From: Candidatus Zixiibacteriota bacterium
GTDB taxonomy: Bacteria > Zixibacteria > MSB-5A5 > GN15 > FEB-12
Length of the DNA stretch: 6,138 bases
NCBI GenBank assembly: GCA_003641405.1
Contig: QNAF01000163.1
Location: 1 to 6,138 of the forward strand
Direction: 5' to 3'
Position 1 is the stretch's first letter; every line of letters begins with the position of its first letter. The notes below the pieces were generated by a model. It saw only the letters and a program-made list of their open reading frames with translations, had not been told where the DNA came from and did no database searches. This document shows positions 1 through 6,138 of this stretch, in pieces. Made by a program: the position numbers and the translations under genes.

Positions 1-254
1 TCGATCTGGGTGATCCTCTTTTCCGGGAGGCATGCGAGGTAGTTATCCGACACAAACAGGGTTCGGTATCTCTGCTGCAGAGACGTCTCGGAATTGGCTA
101 CCAGCGTGCAGCTCGTCTTATCGACAAGCTGGAGCAGGCCGGTGTAGTTTCGGCTTTCGATGGCTCCAAAGCTCGAGACGTACTCGTAGATCAAGAGTAC
201 CTCAACACGGTATTTGCCGGGGCTGCCGAGAGAGTAGCGGACGAGTCTAAATAG
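1..254 (+). CDS. ftsK: DNA translocase FtsK/SpoIIIE, C-terminal gamma domain (5' end outside window)
   Basis: This is the last 83 codons of an FtsK/SpoIIIE DNA translocase, read from base 3 to a TAG stop at 252-254. FtsK is a septum-anchored hexameric ATPase that pumps chromosome ends apart at division and activates XerCD recombination at dif. Only the gamma domain is visible, a winged helix that reads the polar KOPS/SRS guide sequences. The family signature is clear: DPLFREA at visible residues 4-10, LLQRRLGIGYQRAARLIDKL at about 24-43 (E. coli has VQRQFRIGYNRAARIIEQM), then GVVS and the closing KARDVLV strand at about 57-62. About 20 residues follow that strand, a slightly longer tail than in E. 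coli. The motor and membrane domains lie upstream of the window. It is followed after 32 bp by a lolA-like gene, the same neighbour order as ftsK-lolA in E. coli. Identification is firm; nothing can be said about the missing part. Confidence 0.95.
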   Translation, partial: DLGDPLFREACEVVIRHKQGSVSLLQRRLGIGYQRAARLIDKLEQAGVVSAFDGSKARDVLVDQEYLNTVFAGAAERVADESK

Positions 255-276
255 TCTCATAGTGGGATCATTCCGT

Positions 277-288
277 ATAACATGTTAT
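277..288. repeat. 12-bp perfect palindrome over the lolA-like start codon
   Basis: The sequence ATAACATGTTAT is its own reverse complement and covers the end of the only intergenic gap plus the first two bases of the lolA-like start codon. A dimeric repressor could in principle bind such a site, and its position would suit a block on translation or transcription. A 12-bp palindrome is expected about once or twice by chance in a window this size, so position is the only argument for function. Confidence 0.2.
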
Positions 289-925
289 GACTATAAGATC
301 AATTCTGACATTCATTGGGCTGTGTCTGTTGTTGTGTCAAGAGATACACTCAGGGGAAGATTGCTCCGATGTAATCGGGGAAGATAATTTCGATCTGATC
401 AAGGAATCACTTTCCGAGGCTGATTGTTGCCGATTCGATTTTCTTTCGATTATAGAATCAGACGTGTTCGAAACCGTTGACACAACTACAGGCTCCGCAT
501 ACCTGGCCGACGATGGACGCTACTCCGTTACAGTTGGTCCGGATAGCTACTACAATACCGGCAGTCGTCTGTACTGTTACTCCCGTCTGAACAACCAGGT
601 TACGGTGGAACGTGCGGATTCTGGTTTGGTTCAGGGTAACATATCATTTGTTACTCGACTTGATGAGTACTACGAAACGAGTATTATCGACGTAAACAAG
701 GAATACCAATTAAGCAGGATCACTCATGATAAAATGGGCATAGCGGAAACTCTGACCGTTGTCATCGATTGTGAAAGGCATCGGTTGAGTGAACTCCGGT
801 TTCTGGATCATAACGCGGAACTCAATCGTATCGTTATTCTGAATCAGGAGACGGACTCCGAGTGCGATGAACAGATGCTGGCACCGGATTACCCTGATTC
901 GGTTGAGGTCGTGGAGCTCTTCTAA
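287..925 (+). CDS. lolA: LolA-like outer-membrane lipoprotein carrier protein
   Basis: The 212-residue protein has an export signal: Arg at 4, then a hydrophobic core over about residues 5-18, with cleavage probably near residues 20-25. LolA is a periplasmic chaperone that takes lipoproteins from the LolCDE exporter across to the outer membrane. The LolA pattern is visible but divergent. TGSAYLADDGRYSV (about 68-81) matches the family's sG.l...PgrF strand pair, and TGSRLYCYSRLNNQVTVERA (91-110) matches dG..lw.Ydp.lnqvtv. A late strand with LRFLDHNAELNRIVI (170-184) fits the C-terminal sheet. The length is close to E. coli LolA (about 200). Position directly after ftsK supports the call. Six cysteines lie in the mature region (26, 47, 48, 97, 162, 193), which is unusual for LolA. 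The ATG at 287 has no clear ribosome-binding site. An ATG at 282 stops after one more codon, so 287 is chosen because it gives a complete signal peptide. It could instead be a LolA-fold relative with another cargo. Confidence 0.72.
   Translation: MTIRSILTFIGLCLLLCQEIHSGEDCSDVIGEDNFDLIKESLSEADCCRFDFLSIIESDVFETVDTTTGSAYLADDGRYSVTVGPDSYYNTGSRLYCYSRLNNQVTVERADSGLVQGNISFVTRLDEYYETSIIDVNKEYQLSRITHDKMGIAETLTVVIDCERHRLSELRFLDHNAELNRIVILNQETDSECDEQMLAPDYPDSVEVVELF
913..916 (+). promoter_or_regulatory. Ribosome-binding site deciding the rimO start
   Basis: GGAG lies inside the last codons of the lolA-like gene, 10 bases before the ATG at 927. It supports 927 as the rimO start, rather than an in-frame ATG at 867 that would add 20 residues with no family match and overlap the previous gene by 59 bp. 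Confidence 0.55.
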
Positions 926-926
926 C

Positions 927-2249
927 ATGAAGGTTTACATCAGCAGGCTTGGATGTCCCAAAAACGATGTAGACGCCGACTACATTTCTGCACGCCTGCT
1001 GACGGACGGTCACGAACTTGTTGATGACCCCCTGCAGGCCGATTCTGTCATTGTCAATACCTGCGCGTTTATTCGGGCAGCCAAGGAAGAATCAATTGAG
1101 GAACTTCTACGACTGGGCCAATTAAAAGAAAACGGTAAACTCAAGACACTGTTCGCCAGTGGCTGCATGAGCCAGCGTTATGGGAGTGAACTGCTCGATG
1201 CAATGCCTGAGCTCGACGGGGTTTTCGGTCTGGGGGAGATCAATACTATTGCCGACGCAGTACGATCAGTTTCGAGCGATCGGGGCGTTGTGCGAACTGA
1301 GGCAGATGAGCTTCGGTATCTGTGTGGAGAACAGCGACATATAGCAGATACGCTTCCGTATGCCTACCTCAAAATTGCCGATGGTTGCAACCGCCGTTGT
1401 TCCTACTGTGCAATTCCGTCAATCCGAGGGCGATATCGTAGTCGATCGCTGGAGTCGATTGTCACCGAAGCGGAATTCCTGGCTTCGCATGGTAAGAAGG
1501 AACTGATATTGGTGTCTCAGGAAGGCACTCTGTGGGGTGCTGATTTTGATAGCAAACAGTGTATCACCGACTTGCTGAAGGAGCTTGAAAGGATAGAAGG
1601 TATTGAATGGATCAGGCTGATGTATCTACATCCTGCTAAACTTAGTGAAGGCCTGATCGAGTACCTTGGAGCGGACAACAAGACGCTCAGCTACTTTGAT
1701 CTGCCTCTTCAACATATCAATACCGAGATGCTACGGGCAATGAACCGGCCTATCGACCGGCACCGCATTGAAGAAATCCTACAGACGGTCCGCCGTATAT
1801 CTCCCGGATCTACTATAAGAACCACGTTTATCGTCGGTTTCCCGGGTGAGACCGACGAGCAGTTCGAGGAACTGCTCGAATTCGTGCGCGAGTTCCGGTT
1901 TGATCGCCTGGGAGCTTTTACCTACTCTGCAGAGGAAGGCACCCCTGCCGCACAGCTTCCGGATCAGGTTGATGAGGAGGTGGCTGCAGAGAGAGTGGAT
2001 CAGTTGATGCGCTGCCAGTTTGAGATTGTTCAGGAGAAGAATAACTCCTTGATCGGGGAAGTCGTTGACGTTATCATTGATAGTGTTACGCCCGACGAGG
2101 CAATCATTGGTCGGACTGCCGGAGATTGTCCGGAAATCGATCAGGAGGTGCATATCAACGGAGACGGACTACAAACGGGTGAGTTCTGTCGAGTTCGTAT
2201 AGAGAGTGTTGATGGATATGACCTTGGTGGTATTCTGGTAACGGAGTAG
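927..2249 (+). CDS. rimO: Ribosomal protein S12 methylthiotransferase RimO
   Basis: RimO is a cytoplasmic radical-SAM enzyme that adds a methylthio group to the beta carbon of a conserved aspartate in ribosomal protein S12. The 440-residue product matches the usual length (E. coli 441). The N-terminal UPF0004 domain binds a 4Fe-4S cluster through C10 (in RLGCPKN), C46 (in NTCAF) and C80 (in SGCMSQRYG). The radical-SAM cluster motif is C154-x3-C158-x2-C161, followed by the AIPSIRGRYRSR stretch typical of this family. FDLPLQHIN (257-265) and FIVGFPGET (301-309) are further core motifs. The C-terminal TRAM domain runs from about 372 to 440. GRTAGDCPEIDQEV (395-408) matches the RimO form (GR...DAPEIDG.V) and argues for RimO rather than the tRNA enzyme MiaB. 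The QDT segment common in RimO reads SQEGTLWG here (197-204). It begins 1 bp after the lolA-like stop, so coupled translation is likely. Confidence 0.95.
   Translation: MKVYISRLGCPKNDVDADYISARLLTDGHELVDDPLQADSVIVNTCAFIRAAKEESIEELLRLGQLKENGKLKTLFASGCMSQRYGSELLDAMPELDGVFGLGEINTIADAVRSVSSDRGVVRTEADELRYLCGEQRHIADTLPYAYLKIADGCNRRCSYCAIPSIRGRYRSRSLESIVTEAEFLASHGKKELILVSQEGTLWGADFDSKQCITDLLKELERIEGIEWIRLMYLHPAKLSEGLIEYLGADNKTLSYFDLPLQHINTEMLRAMNRPIDRHRIEEILQTVRRISPGSTIRTTFIVGFPGETDEQFEELLEFVREFRFDRLGAFTYSAEEGTPAAQLPDQVDEEVAAERVDQLMRCQFEIVQEKNNSLIGEVVDVIIDSVTPDEAIIGRTAGDCPEIDQEVHINGDGLQTGEFCRVRIESVDGYDLGGILVTE
2243..2246 (+). promoter_or_regulatory. Ribosome-binding site for the GTG start of the transglycosylase
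   Basis: GGAG lies in the last codons of rimO, six bases before the GTG at 2253. The rimO TAG stop at 2247-2249 is in the same frame as the next gene. This leaves only one codon (ACC) before GTG, so GTG is the first possible start and is well placed for this site. Confidence 0.55.
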
Positions 2250-2252
2250 ACC

Positions 2253-2897
2253 GTGATACAATTCGAGAAACTTGGTATCTATCTTTCCAAGCCAATTGCC
2301 TTTCTGTTGGTTGTTGTTTATCTGGTCCAGTCCGGGTTGCTGGTATACCTGATTGCCGACAAGCTTGATCTTGAGAGACAGATCAGTTTCCAGCAATCGC
2401 GGATCAACGAGCTTGAAGAACGACTGCAAATATACAAGGCCATCGATGATTTCCAGATAGGCTTCACAAAAGACGAGGTCGGTGATCTGGCAAGTGTTAT
2501 ATACTCGGAGAGTAAGAAGTATCACTATGATCCGATGTTTACACTGGCGGTAATACTTACCGAATCATCTTTCCGGAAAGGGCAAACTTCACATCAGGGA
2601 GCGCGAGGCTTGATGCAGGTTATTCCGTATGTCGGGGAGGACGTGGCTATAAGGGCGGGAGTAGACTGGACAGGGACGGCGACACTCTTTGAACCCGAGG
2701 CAAACATCAAACTGGGGACACGGCACCTTTTTGAGCAGATTCTCAAGTTCGGTAATGTCAAAAGGGCGCTTGTGGCCTACAATATGGGTGAGACACGGCT
2801 TCGCAGTCTAATGCGAAAAAACCGGCCTCTCCCCAAGAACTATCTTAACAAGGTTACCGAGCGCTATAACATGCTCAAGGAGAAGTACCAGGTTTGA
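2253..2897 (+). CDS. Membrane-anchored lytic transglycosylase (SLT domain, GH23-like)
   Basis: The 214-residue protein has three parts. An uncleaved-looking N-terminal membrane helix spans about residues 14-35. A short coiled-coil-like stretch rich in Glu, Gln and Leu covers about 37-62. An SLT catalytic domain covers about 75-205. SLT enzymes cleave the MurNAc-GlcNAc bond of peptidoglycan without water, leaving a 1,6-anhydro end. The motifs are in order: ESSF with the likely catalytic E104, GARGLMQVIP at 116-125, the NIKLGTRHL helix at 151-159 and AYNMGE at 175-180. The last is AYNAGP in most members, so Ala-to-Met and Pro-to-Glu changes are visible. Topology would place the catalytic domain in the periplasm, tethered to the inner membrane. 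The start is GTG, 3 bp after rimO, and the end overlaps bamD by 4 bp. It resembles the SLT core of Slt70 and MltC, but the small anchored layout fits no E. coli enzyme by name, so no symbol is given. Confidence 0.9.
   Translation: MIQFEKLGIYLSKPIAFLLVVVYLVQSGLLVYLIADKLDLERQISFQQSRINELEERLQIYKAIDDFQIGFTKDEVGDLASVIYSESKKYHYDPMFTLAVILTESSFRKGQTSHQGARGLMQVIPYVGEDVAIRAGVDWTGTATLFEPEANIKLGTRHLFEQILKFGNVKRALVAYNMGETRLRSLMRKNRPLPKNYLNKVTERYNMLKEKYQV
2877..2882 (+). promoter_or_regulatory. Ribosome-binding site for the TTG start of bamD
   Basis: AAGGAG sits 11 bases before the TTG at 2894, inside the end of the transglycosylase gene. The reading frame is open only from 2870 and offers no ATG or GTG before 2942, so this strong site supports the rare TTG start. 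Confidence 0.6.
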
Positions 2898-3835
2898 CAT
2901 CTTCGACGTACAGATTACTGACAATTATCGTCCTCGCTGCCATGAGCGCAGTATCGTTCTGGGGATGTGGCGGACCGCCTGATCTCGGCGTCATGCCGGC
3001 CCGGGATTTATTTGACAGGGGCATGGACCAGTTCCAGAGAGAGAAATATCTTCAATCGATTGAAACATTTCAGACGCTGGTTTTCAACTACCCTGGTGAG
3101 TCGGTAGTGGATACTGCCCAGTTCTATCTGGCGTCCTCCTATTTTGGCGAGAAGAGCTATATCCTGGCTGCGGTTGAGTTCAACCGTCTGCTTGTGAATT
3201 ATCCTTCGTCTCTCTTTGCCCCTCGCGCTCAGTTGATGAGGGCAGTTTGCTATTTTGAAGGCACCCCCAAACACTACGGTCTCGACCAATCCGATCTCCA
3301 GTTAGCGATCGTTCAGTTCGAGGACTTCATTATTGACTACCCGGAATCAGATGCCATAGATGATGCTCGCAAGTACTTGAGTATTGCCCAGAATAGGCTT
3401 GCTCGCAAGTGCTACGAAAGTGGTGTTGTATATGTGCGGCTTCGTGACTATAGAGGCTCCCGCACGTATTTTCAGAAAGTAATTGATGAATACACCGAGA
3501 CCGAGTATGCCGCTAACGCGACGTTCTATATTGCAGACGGTTACTTCAAATCCGGGGATTGGGACGAGGCTCACGAGCGTTTTGAGAACTTCAAAATCGT
3601 GTTTCCCGATCACGAATGGATCGACCAGGCGACTGAGCGCTCATGTGAAGCTATGATCGAAGGTGGCAAGGAGGCTTTCGACGACGCGGACTACGAACTC
3701 GCCAGGACCAGATTTGATAGATTCAAGCTCATTTGTGGGGGAGATGCCGACAAACTTGAAGAAGTCGACGAGTATCTACAACAGATAGGTGAGGCTCCCG
3801 TCGTAGAGACTCCGCAAGAGAATGCCGGTTCCTGA
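2894..3835 (+). CDS. bamD: Outer membrane protein assembly factor BamD (TPR lipoprotein)
   Basis: BamD is the essential lipoprotein of the BAM complex. It works with BamA on the periplasmic face of the outer membrane to fold beta-barrel proteins. The 313-residue product has a lipoprotein signal: Arg at 7, a hydrophobic core at about 8-22, and SFWGC with the lipidated Cys at 25, although Trp and Phe make this an atypical lipobox. A run of TPR-like helix pairs follows: about 37-70, 73-104, 110-150, 168-200, 204-238 and 252-282. Typical BamD phrases include FDRGMDQFQREKYLQSIETF and AQFYLASSYF. E. coli BamD is about 245 residues, so this one carries an extra C-terminal repeat and a Glu/Pro-rich tail. 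The start is TTG, overlapping the upstream stop (TTGA). The next ATG, at 2942, would destroy the signal peptide. A generic TPR lipoprotein of the YbgF type is possible but less likely. Confidence 0.85.
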   Translation: MTSSTYRLLTIIVLAAMSAVSFWGCGGPPDLGVMPARDLFDRGMDQFQREKYLQSIETFQTLVFNYPGESVVDTAQFYLASSYFGEKSYILAAVEFNRLLVNYPSSLFAPRAQLMRAVCYFEGTPKHYGLDQSDLQLAIVQFEDFIIDYPESDAIDDARKYLSIAQNRLARKCYESGVVYVRLRDYRGSRTYFQKVIDEYTETEYAANATFYIADGYFKSGDWDEAHERFENFKIVFPDHEWIDQATERSCEAMIEGGKEAFDDADYELARTRFDRFKLICGGDADKLEEVDEYLQQIGEAPVVETPQENAGS

Positions 3836-4430
3836 GAATGGCGAAAGCTGGGGGATCCTGGGTGGGATGTTTGATCCCATTCACAATGGTCATCTGAATC
3901 TGGCTCGTAACATTCTGTCAGCCAAGAAACTCGACGGCGTTCTCTTTGTACTGTCTTTCAATCCGACTCATCGCAAGGAAGATATCGCAGTGTCTTTCGA
4001 CGACCGTCTGGCAATGCTCGAACTGGCACTGAGAGATTATCCGAAATTCGCTATCAGCGACATTGAACGGACCATGGATCTACCCGGCTACACCCTGAAC
4101 ACGGTGAGGGAACTAACAAAAGCCTATCCGGATGTTTCGTTCCGCTTTCTTATTGGCTCCGATAACCTGGCCTCCTTCAAGACCTGGTACTGTTGGGAGC
4201 AGGTACTTGAGGAAATACCCCTGCTTGTCGGGGGACGACCCGGTACGGTTTTGCAGGACACTGAGAGTCTGTCACCTGGTCGTGTTGAACTTGTTGACAT
4301 TGAGCTCGTGGACTTGTCATCGAGTATGGTGCGCAGGAAGATCCAGGCCGGGCTGACACAAGAGGAACTGAGTGAGTTTGTCCCTTCCCCGGTAGCGGCC
4401 TACATTGCTGAGAAAGGGCTGTATCGATGA
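3822..4430 (+). CDS. nadD: Nicotinate-nucleotide adenylyltransferase NadD
   Basis: NadD joins ATP and nicotinate mononucleotide to give deamido-NAD, a core step of NAD synthesis in the cytoplasm. The 202-residue length is typical. The nucleotidyltransferase signature GILGGMFDPIHNGHL (11-25) holds the HxGH motif at residues 21-24. Usually a Thr or Ser stands where M16 is. FNPTHRKE (47-54) takes the place of the usual PPHK segment. GYTLNTV (89-95), IGSDNLASFKTWYCWEQVL (111-129) and the ATP-binding SSSMVRRKI (166-174) complete the set. The ATG at 3822 overlaps bamD by 14 bp. The only nearby purine run is AAGAG, almost touching the ATG, so translation may depend on coupling to bamD. A later ATG at 3838 is in another frame. 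The specificity could extend to nicotinamide mononucleotide, but the family context favours nicotinate. Confidence 0.93.
   Translation: MPVPENGESWGILGGMFDPIHNGHLNLARNILSAKKLDGVLFVLSFNPTHRKEDIAVSFDDRLAMLELALRDYPKFAISDIERTMDLPGYTLNTVRELTKAYPDVSFRFLIGSDNLASFKTWYCWEQVLEEIPLLVGGRPGTVLQDTESLSPGRVELVDIELVDLSSSMVRRKIQAGLTQEELSEFVPSPVAAYIAEKGLYR
4413..4418 (+). promoter_or_regulatory. Ribosome-binding site for polA
   Basis: AAAGGG inside the last codons of nadD lies eight bases before the polA ATG at 4427. It supports that start, which overlaps the nadD stop as ATGA. Confidence 0.45.
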
Positions 4431-6138
4431 GTCTGAAGGGAAAGAGGCTGTTTCTGATCGACGGCTCGGCCATTTTCTACCGCGCGTATTTCGCTTTCAT
4501 ACGCAGCCCGTTGATTAACTCAAAGGGCGAGAATACTTCGGCGTCATTTGGTTTTGCTAACTCCCTGCTCAAGATTCTGCGCGAAGAGGACCCCGACTAC
4601 TTTGCAGTTGTATTCGACACCAAAAAACCCACGTTTCGTCATAAGATGTACGCCGAGTATAAATCAACACGCGCCAAGATGCCTGACGATCTCGTGGAAC
4701 AACTGCCGCGTATACACCAGGTAGTCGAAGTGTTGAATATCGCTTCGTATGAACTTGAGGGCTACGAGGCGGACGATGTTGTTGGCACCATTGCGCGCAA
4801 AGCGGAAAGTGAAGGTTGCGAAGTCTGGTGTGTGACCGGCGACAAGGATTACTTCCAGCTCGTAAGCGACCGTGTGAAAATATACAATCCAGGGAAAGCT
4901 TCGGATTCACCCCAGAGATTCGGACGTAAGGAGGTTAAAGCCAAATTTGGTGTCTACCCTGAGTTGGTTGTAGACAAGTTGGCCCTGATGGGGGACTCTT
5001 CGGATAACGTGCCGGGCGTGCGGGGTGTGGGACCAAAAACGGCCGACAAGCTGCTGGAGCAGTTCGGATCACTTGAAGGTGTACTCAACAACCATGAGCA
5101 GATAAGCGCAAAAGGCATCAGGAAGAAAGTTGCTGATAATATCGATCTTGCCAGGCTCTCGCGAGAACTGGTCACGATTGATACTGCTGTACCGATTAAG
5201 TACGATCTGGACGAAATGAAACGGTGTCCCGTGAACTATGAAGCCGTCAAAAAGCTATTCCTGGAACTTGAGTTTACGTCACAGTTGAAACAGTTGATAC
5301 CGGAATCTGATTCCCTTCCTGACCTCTCCGAAAGTACGATTTCAGGATCTTCTTATGCGACTATCACCTCTCTTAATGAATTGAAAGAACTGGTAGAGGC
5401 TCTTAGCAAGGCCAGGGAAATTGCTATCGACACCGAGACTACGTCGCTTGACCCGCTTGAGGCCGAACTGGTTGGGGTGTCTCTGACCGATCGGGCAAAT
5501 GCCGGCTGGTATGTCCCGTTGGGCCACACGGTGGATTTGAATGCAAACCTACCGTTCGATAAAGCACTGACGCTCCTCAAGAAGCTGCTTCAGAACAAAC
5601 GCGTGCAGAAGATTGGCCAGAATATCAAGTATGACATGAAAGTGCTGCACCGCTATGGCGTCGAGATCGATCCGGTATCGTTTGACACTATGCTTGCCTC
5701 GTATGTGCTGGATCCGTCGAGTCGTCAGCACTCACTTGATTTTCTGGCGATGAAGCATTTCGATCACAAAATGCAGCCCATCACAGACTTAATTGGTCGC
5801 GGCAAGAGCCAGAAGACATTCGACACCGTGCCGGTCGATGTTGCCACTGCTTACGCTGTCGAAGATGCCGACTACACCTACCGCCTGCGTGCTCTGCAGG
5901 CACCGCTTATCAAAGACAACGATCTTGAGAATCTGTATTACAACATTGAGTTACCGCTTATCCGTGTTCTTGCTGCGATGGAGGAGGCCGGGGTCCGGGT
6001 CGATCACAAGTTCCTCGCCAAGCTGTCAGGCGAGATGGATCGTAAACTCGACCGACTGATCAAGAATATCTACAAGATTGCCGGAGTGGAATTCAATATC
6101 AATTCCACCCAGCAGCTATCGCACATTCTGTTCGAGAA
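4427..6138 (+). CDS. polA: DNA polymerase I, N-terminal part (3' end outside window)
   Basis: PolA fills gaps and removes RNA primers in lagging-strand synthesis and excision repair. An unbroken frame of 570 codons runs off the window. The 5' nuclease domain covers about residues 1-290: FLIDGSAIFYRAYFA, YEADDVVGT (113-121) and VTGDKDYFQLV (136-146) supply metal ligands, and LMGDSSDNVPGVRGVGPKTA (187-206) is the helix-hairpin-helix DNA clamp. A linker runs to about 310. The 3'-5' exonuclease domain, about 311-495, appears active: DTET (335-338), NIKYD (399-403, the Asp matching E. coli D424) and YAVED (476-480, matching D501) are all present, unlike the dead domain of Bacillus or Thermus enzymes. 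About 70 residues of the polymerase domain begin near 500 with IELPLIRVLAAMEEAGVRVD. The palm and finger motifs A to C lie past the window end. The start is the ATG overlapping the nadD stop by 4 bp. Confidence 0.97.
   Translation, partial: MSLKGKRLFLIDGSAIFYRAYFAFIRSPLINSKGENTSASFGFANSLLKILREEDPDYFAVVFDTKKPTFRHKMYAEYKSTRAKMPDDLVEQLPRIHQVVEVLNIASYELEGYEADDVVGTIARKAESEGCEVWCVTGDKDYFQLVSDRVKIYNPGKASDSPQRFGRKEVKAKFGVYPELVVDKLALMGDSSDNVPGVRGVGPKTADKLLEQFGSLEGVLNNHEQISAKGIRKKVADNIDLARLSRELVTIDTAVPIKYDLDEMKRCPVNYEAVKKLFLELEFTSQLKQLIPESDSLPDLSESTISGSSYATITSLNELKELVEALSKAREIAIDTETTSLDPLEAELVGVSLTDRANAGWYVPLGHTVDLNANLPFDKALTLLKKLLQNKRVQKIGQNIKYDMKVLHRYGVEIDPVSFDTMLASYVLDPSSRQHSLDFLAMKHFDHKMQPITDLIGRGKSQKTFDTVPVDVATAYAVEDADYTYRLRALQAPLIKDNDLENLYYNIELPLIRVLAAMEEAGVRVDHKFLAKLSGEMDRKLDRLIKNIYKIAGVEFNINSTQQLSHILFE

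Noticed and set aside
32..250. 72-codon + strand frame over the ftsK end
   Set aside because: It lies in another frame over a clear FtsK gamma domain and its translation is low-complexity Arg/Ser-rich, typical of an out-of-frame reading.
255..286. Terminator or promoter in the ftsK - lolA gap
   Set aside because: The only hairpin, GGGA/TTCC around 264-274, has four weak pairs and no T run, and no convincing -35/-10 pair fits in 32 bp.
867..926. Longer rimO start at the ATG at 867
   Set aside because: It adds 20 residues with no RimO similarity and overlaps the upstream gene by 59 bp; the ATG at 927 has a good ribosome-binding site and begins exactly at the family N-terminus.
1779..2525. Two minus-strand open frames opposite rimO and the transglycosylase
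   Set aside because: Both lie antisense to genes with intact family motifs, and their translations resemble no known family.
4569..5731. Several minus-strand open frames opposite polA
   Set aside because: polA reads without a break across the whole stretch with all expected motifs; the antisense frames overlap one another and show no domain.
5793..6059. 88-codon + strand frame inside polA
   Set aside because: It is out of frame with a continuous polA and its translation has no recognisable domain.
1..6138. Novel defence system, mobile element, CRISPR array or RNA gene
   Set aside because: Every stretch is explained by a recognised housekeeping gene with intact motifs; I saw no transposase, spaced repeats, tRNA-like fold or shift in composition.

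Overview
The window holds seven protein genes, all on the + strand and packed almost end to end. They are the 3' end of ftsK, a lolA-like gene, rimO, a membrane-anchored lytic transglycosylase, bamD, nadD and the first two thirds or so of polA. The only real gap is 32 bp, between ftsK and the lolA-like gene. After that, neighbours are 1 or 3 bp apart or overlap by 4 or 14 bp. I see no tRNA or rRNA gene, mobile element, CRISPR array, long repeat or convincing terminator. Base composition looks even, with GC at roughly half by eye.

The LolA-like protein and the BamD-type lipoprotein point to a bacterium with an outer membrane. The mix is reminiscent of the FCB-type or candidate-phylum Gram-negatives (Zixibacteria, Gemmatimonadota and similar): divergent LolA, a small anchored SLT enzyme, a BamD with a C-terminal extension, mixed GTG/TTG starts and middling GC. 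That placement is inference with low confidence. Several proteins are clearly divergent from the E. coli versions.

Layout: 1-254 is the FtsK gamma (DNA-reading winged helix) domain. 287-925 is a secreted LolA-like lipoprotein carrier. 927-2249 is RimO, which modifies ribosomal protein S12. 2253-2897 is an inner-membrane-anchored, periplasm-facing transglycosylase. 2894-3835 is the TPR lipoprotein BamD. 3822-4430 is NadD of NAD synthesis. 4427 to the window end is DNA polymerase I, with its 5' nuclease and intact proofreading domains.

The genes look co-transcribed and partly translationally coupled. Three of them (lolA-like, transglycosylase, bamD) serve the cell envelope: lipoprotein transport, peptidoglycan remodelling and outer-membrane protein assembly. 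The rest are housekeeping: chromosome segregation, ribosome modification, NAD synthesis and DNA repair. I looked for a hidden or novel system and did not find one. This reads as a core-genome housekeeping cluster, and the points of interest are divergent motifs, start codons and gene order.
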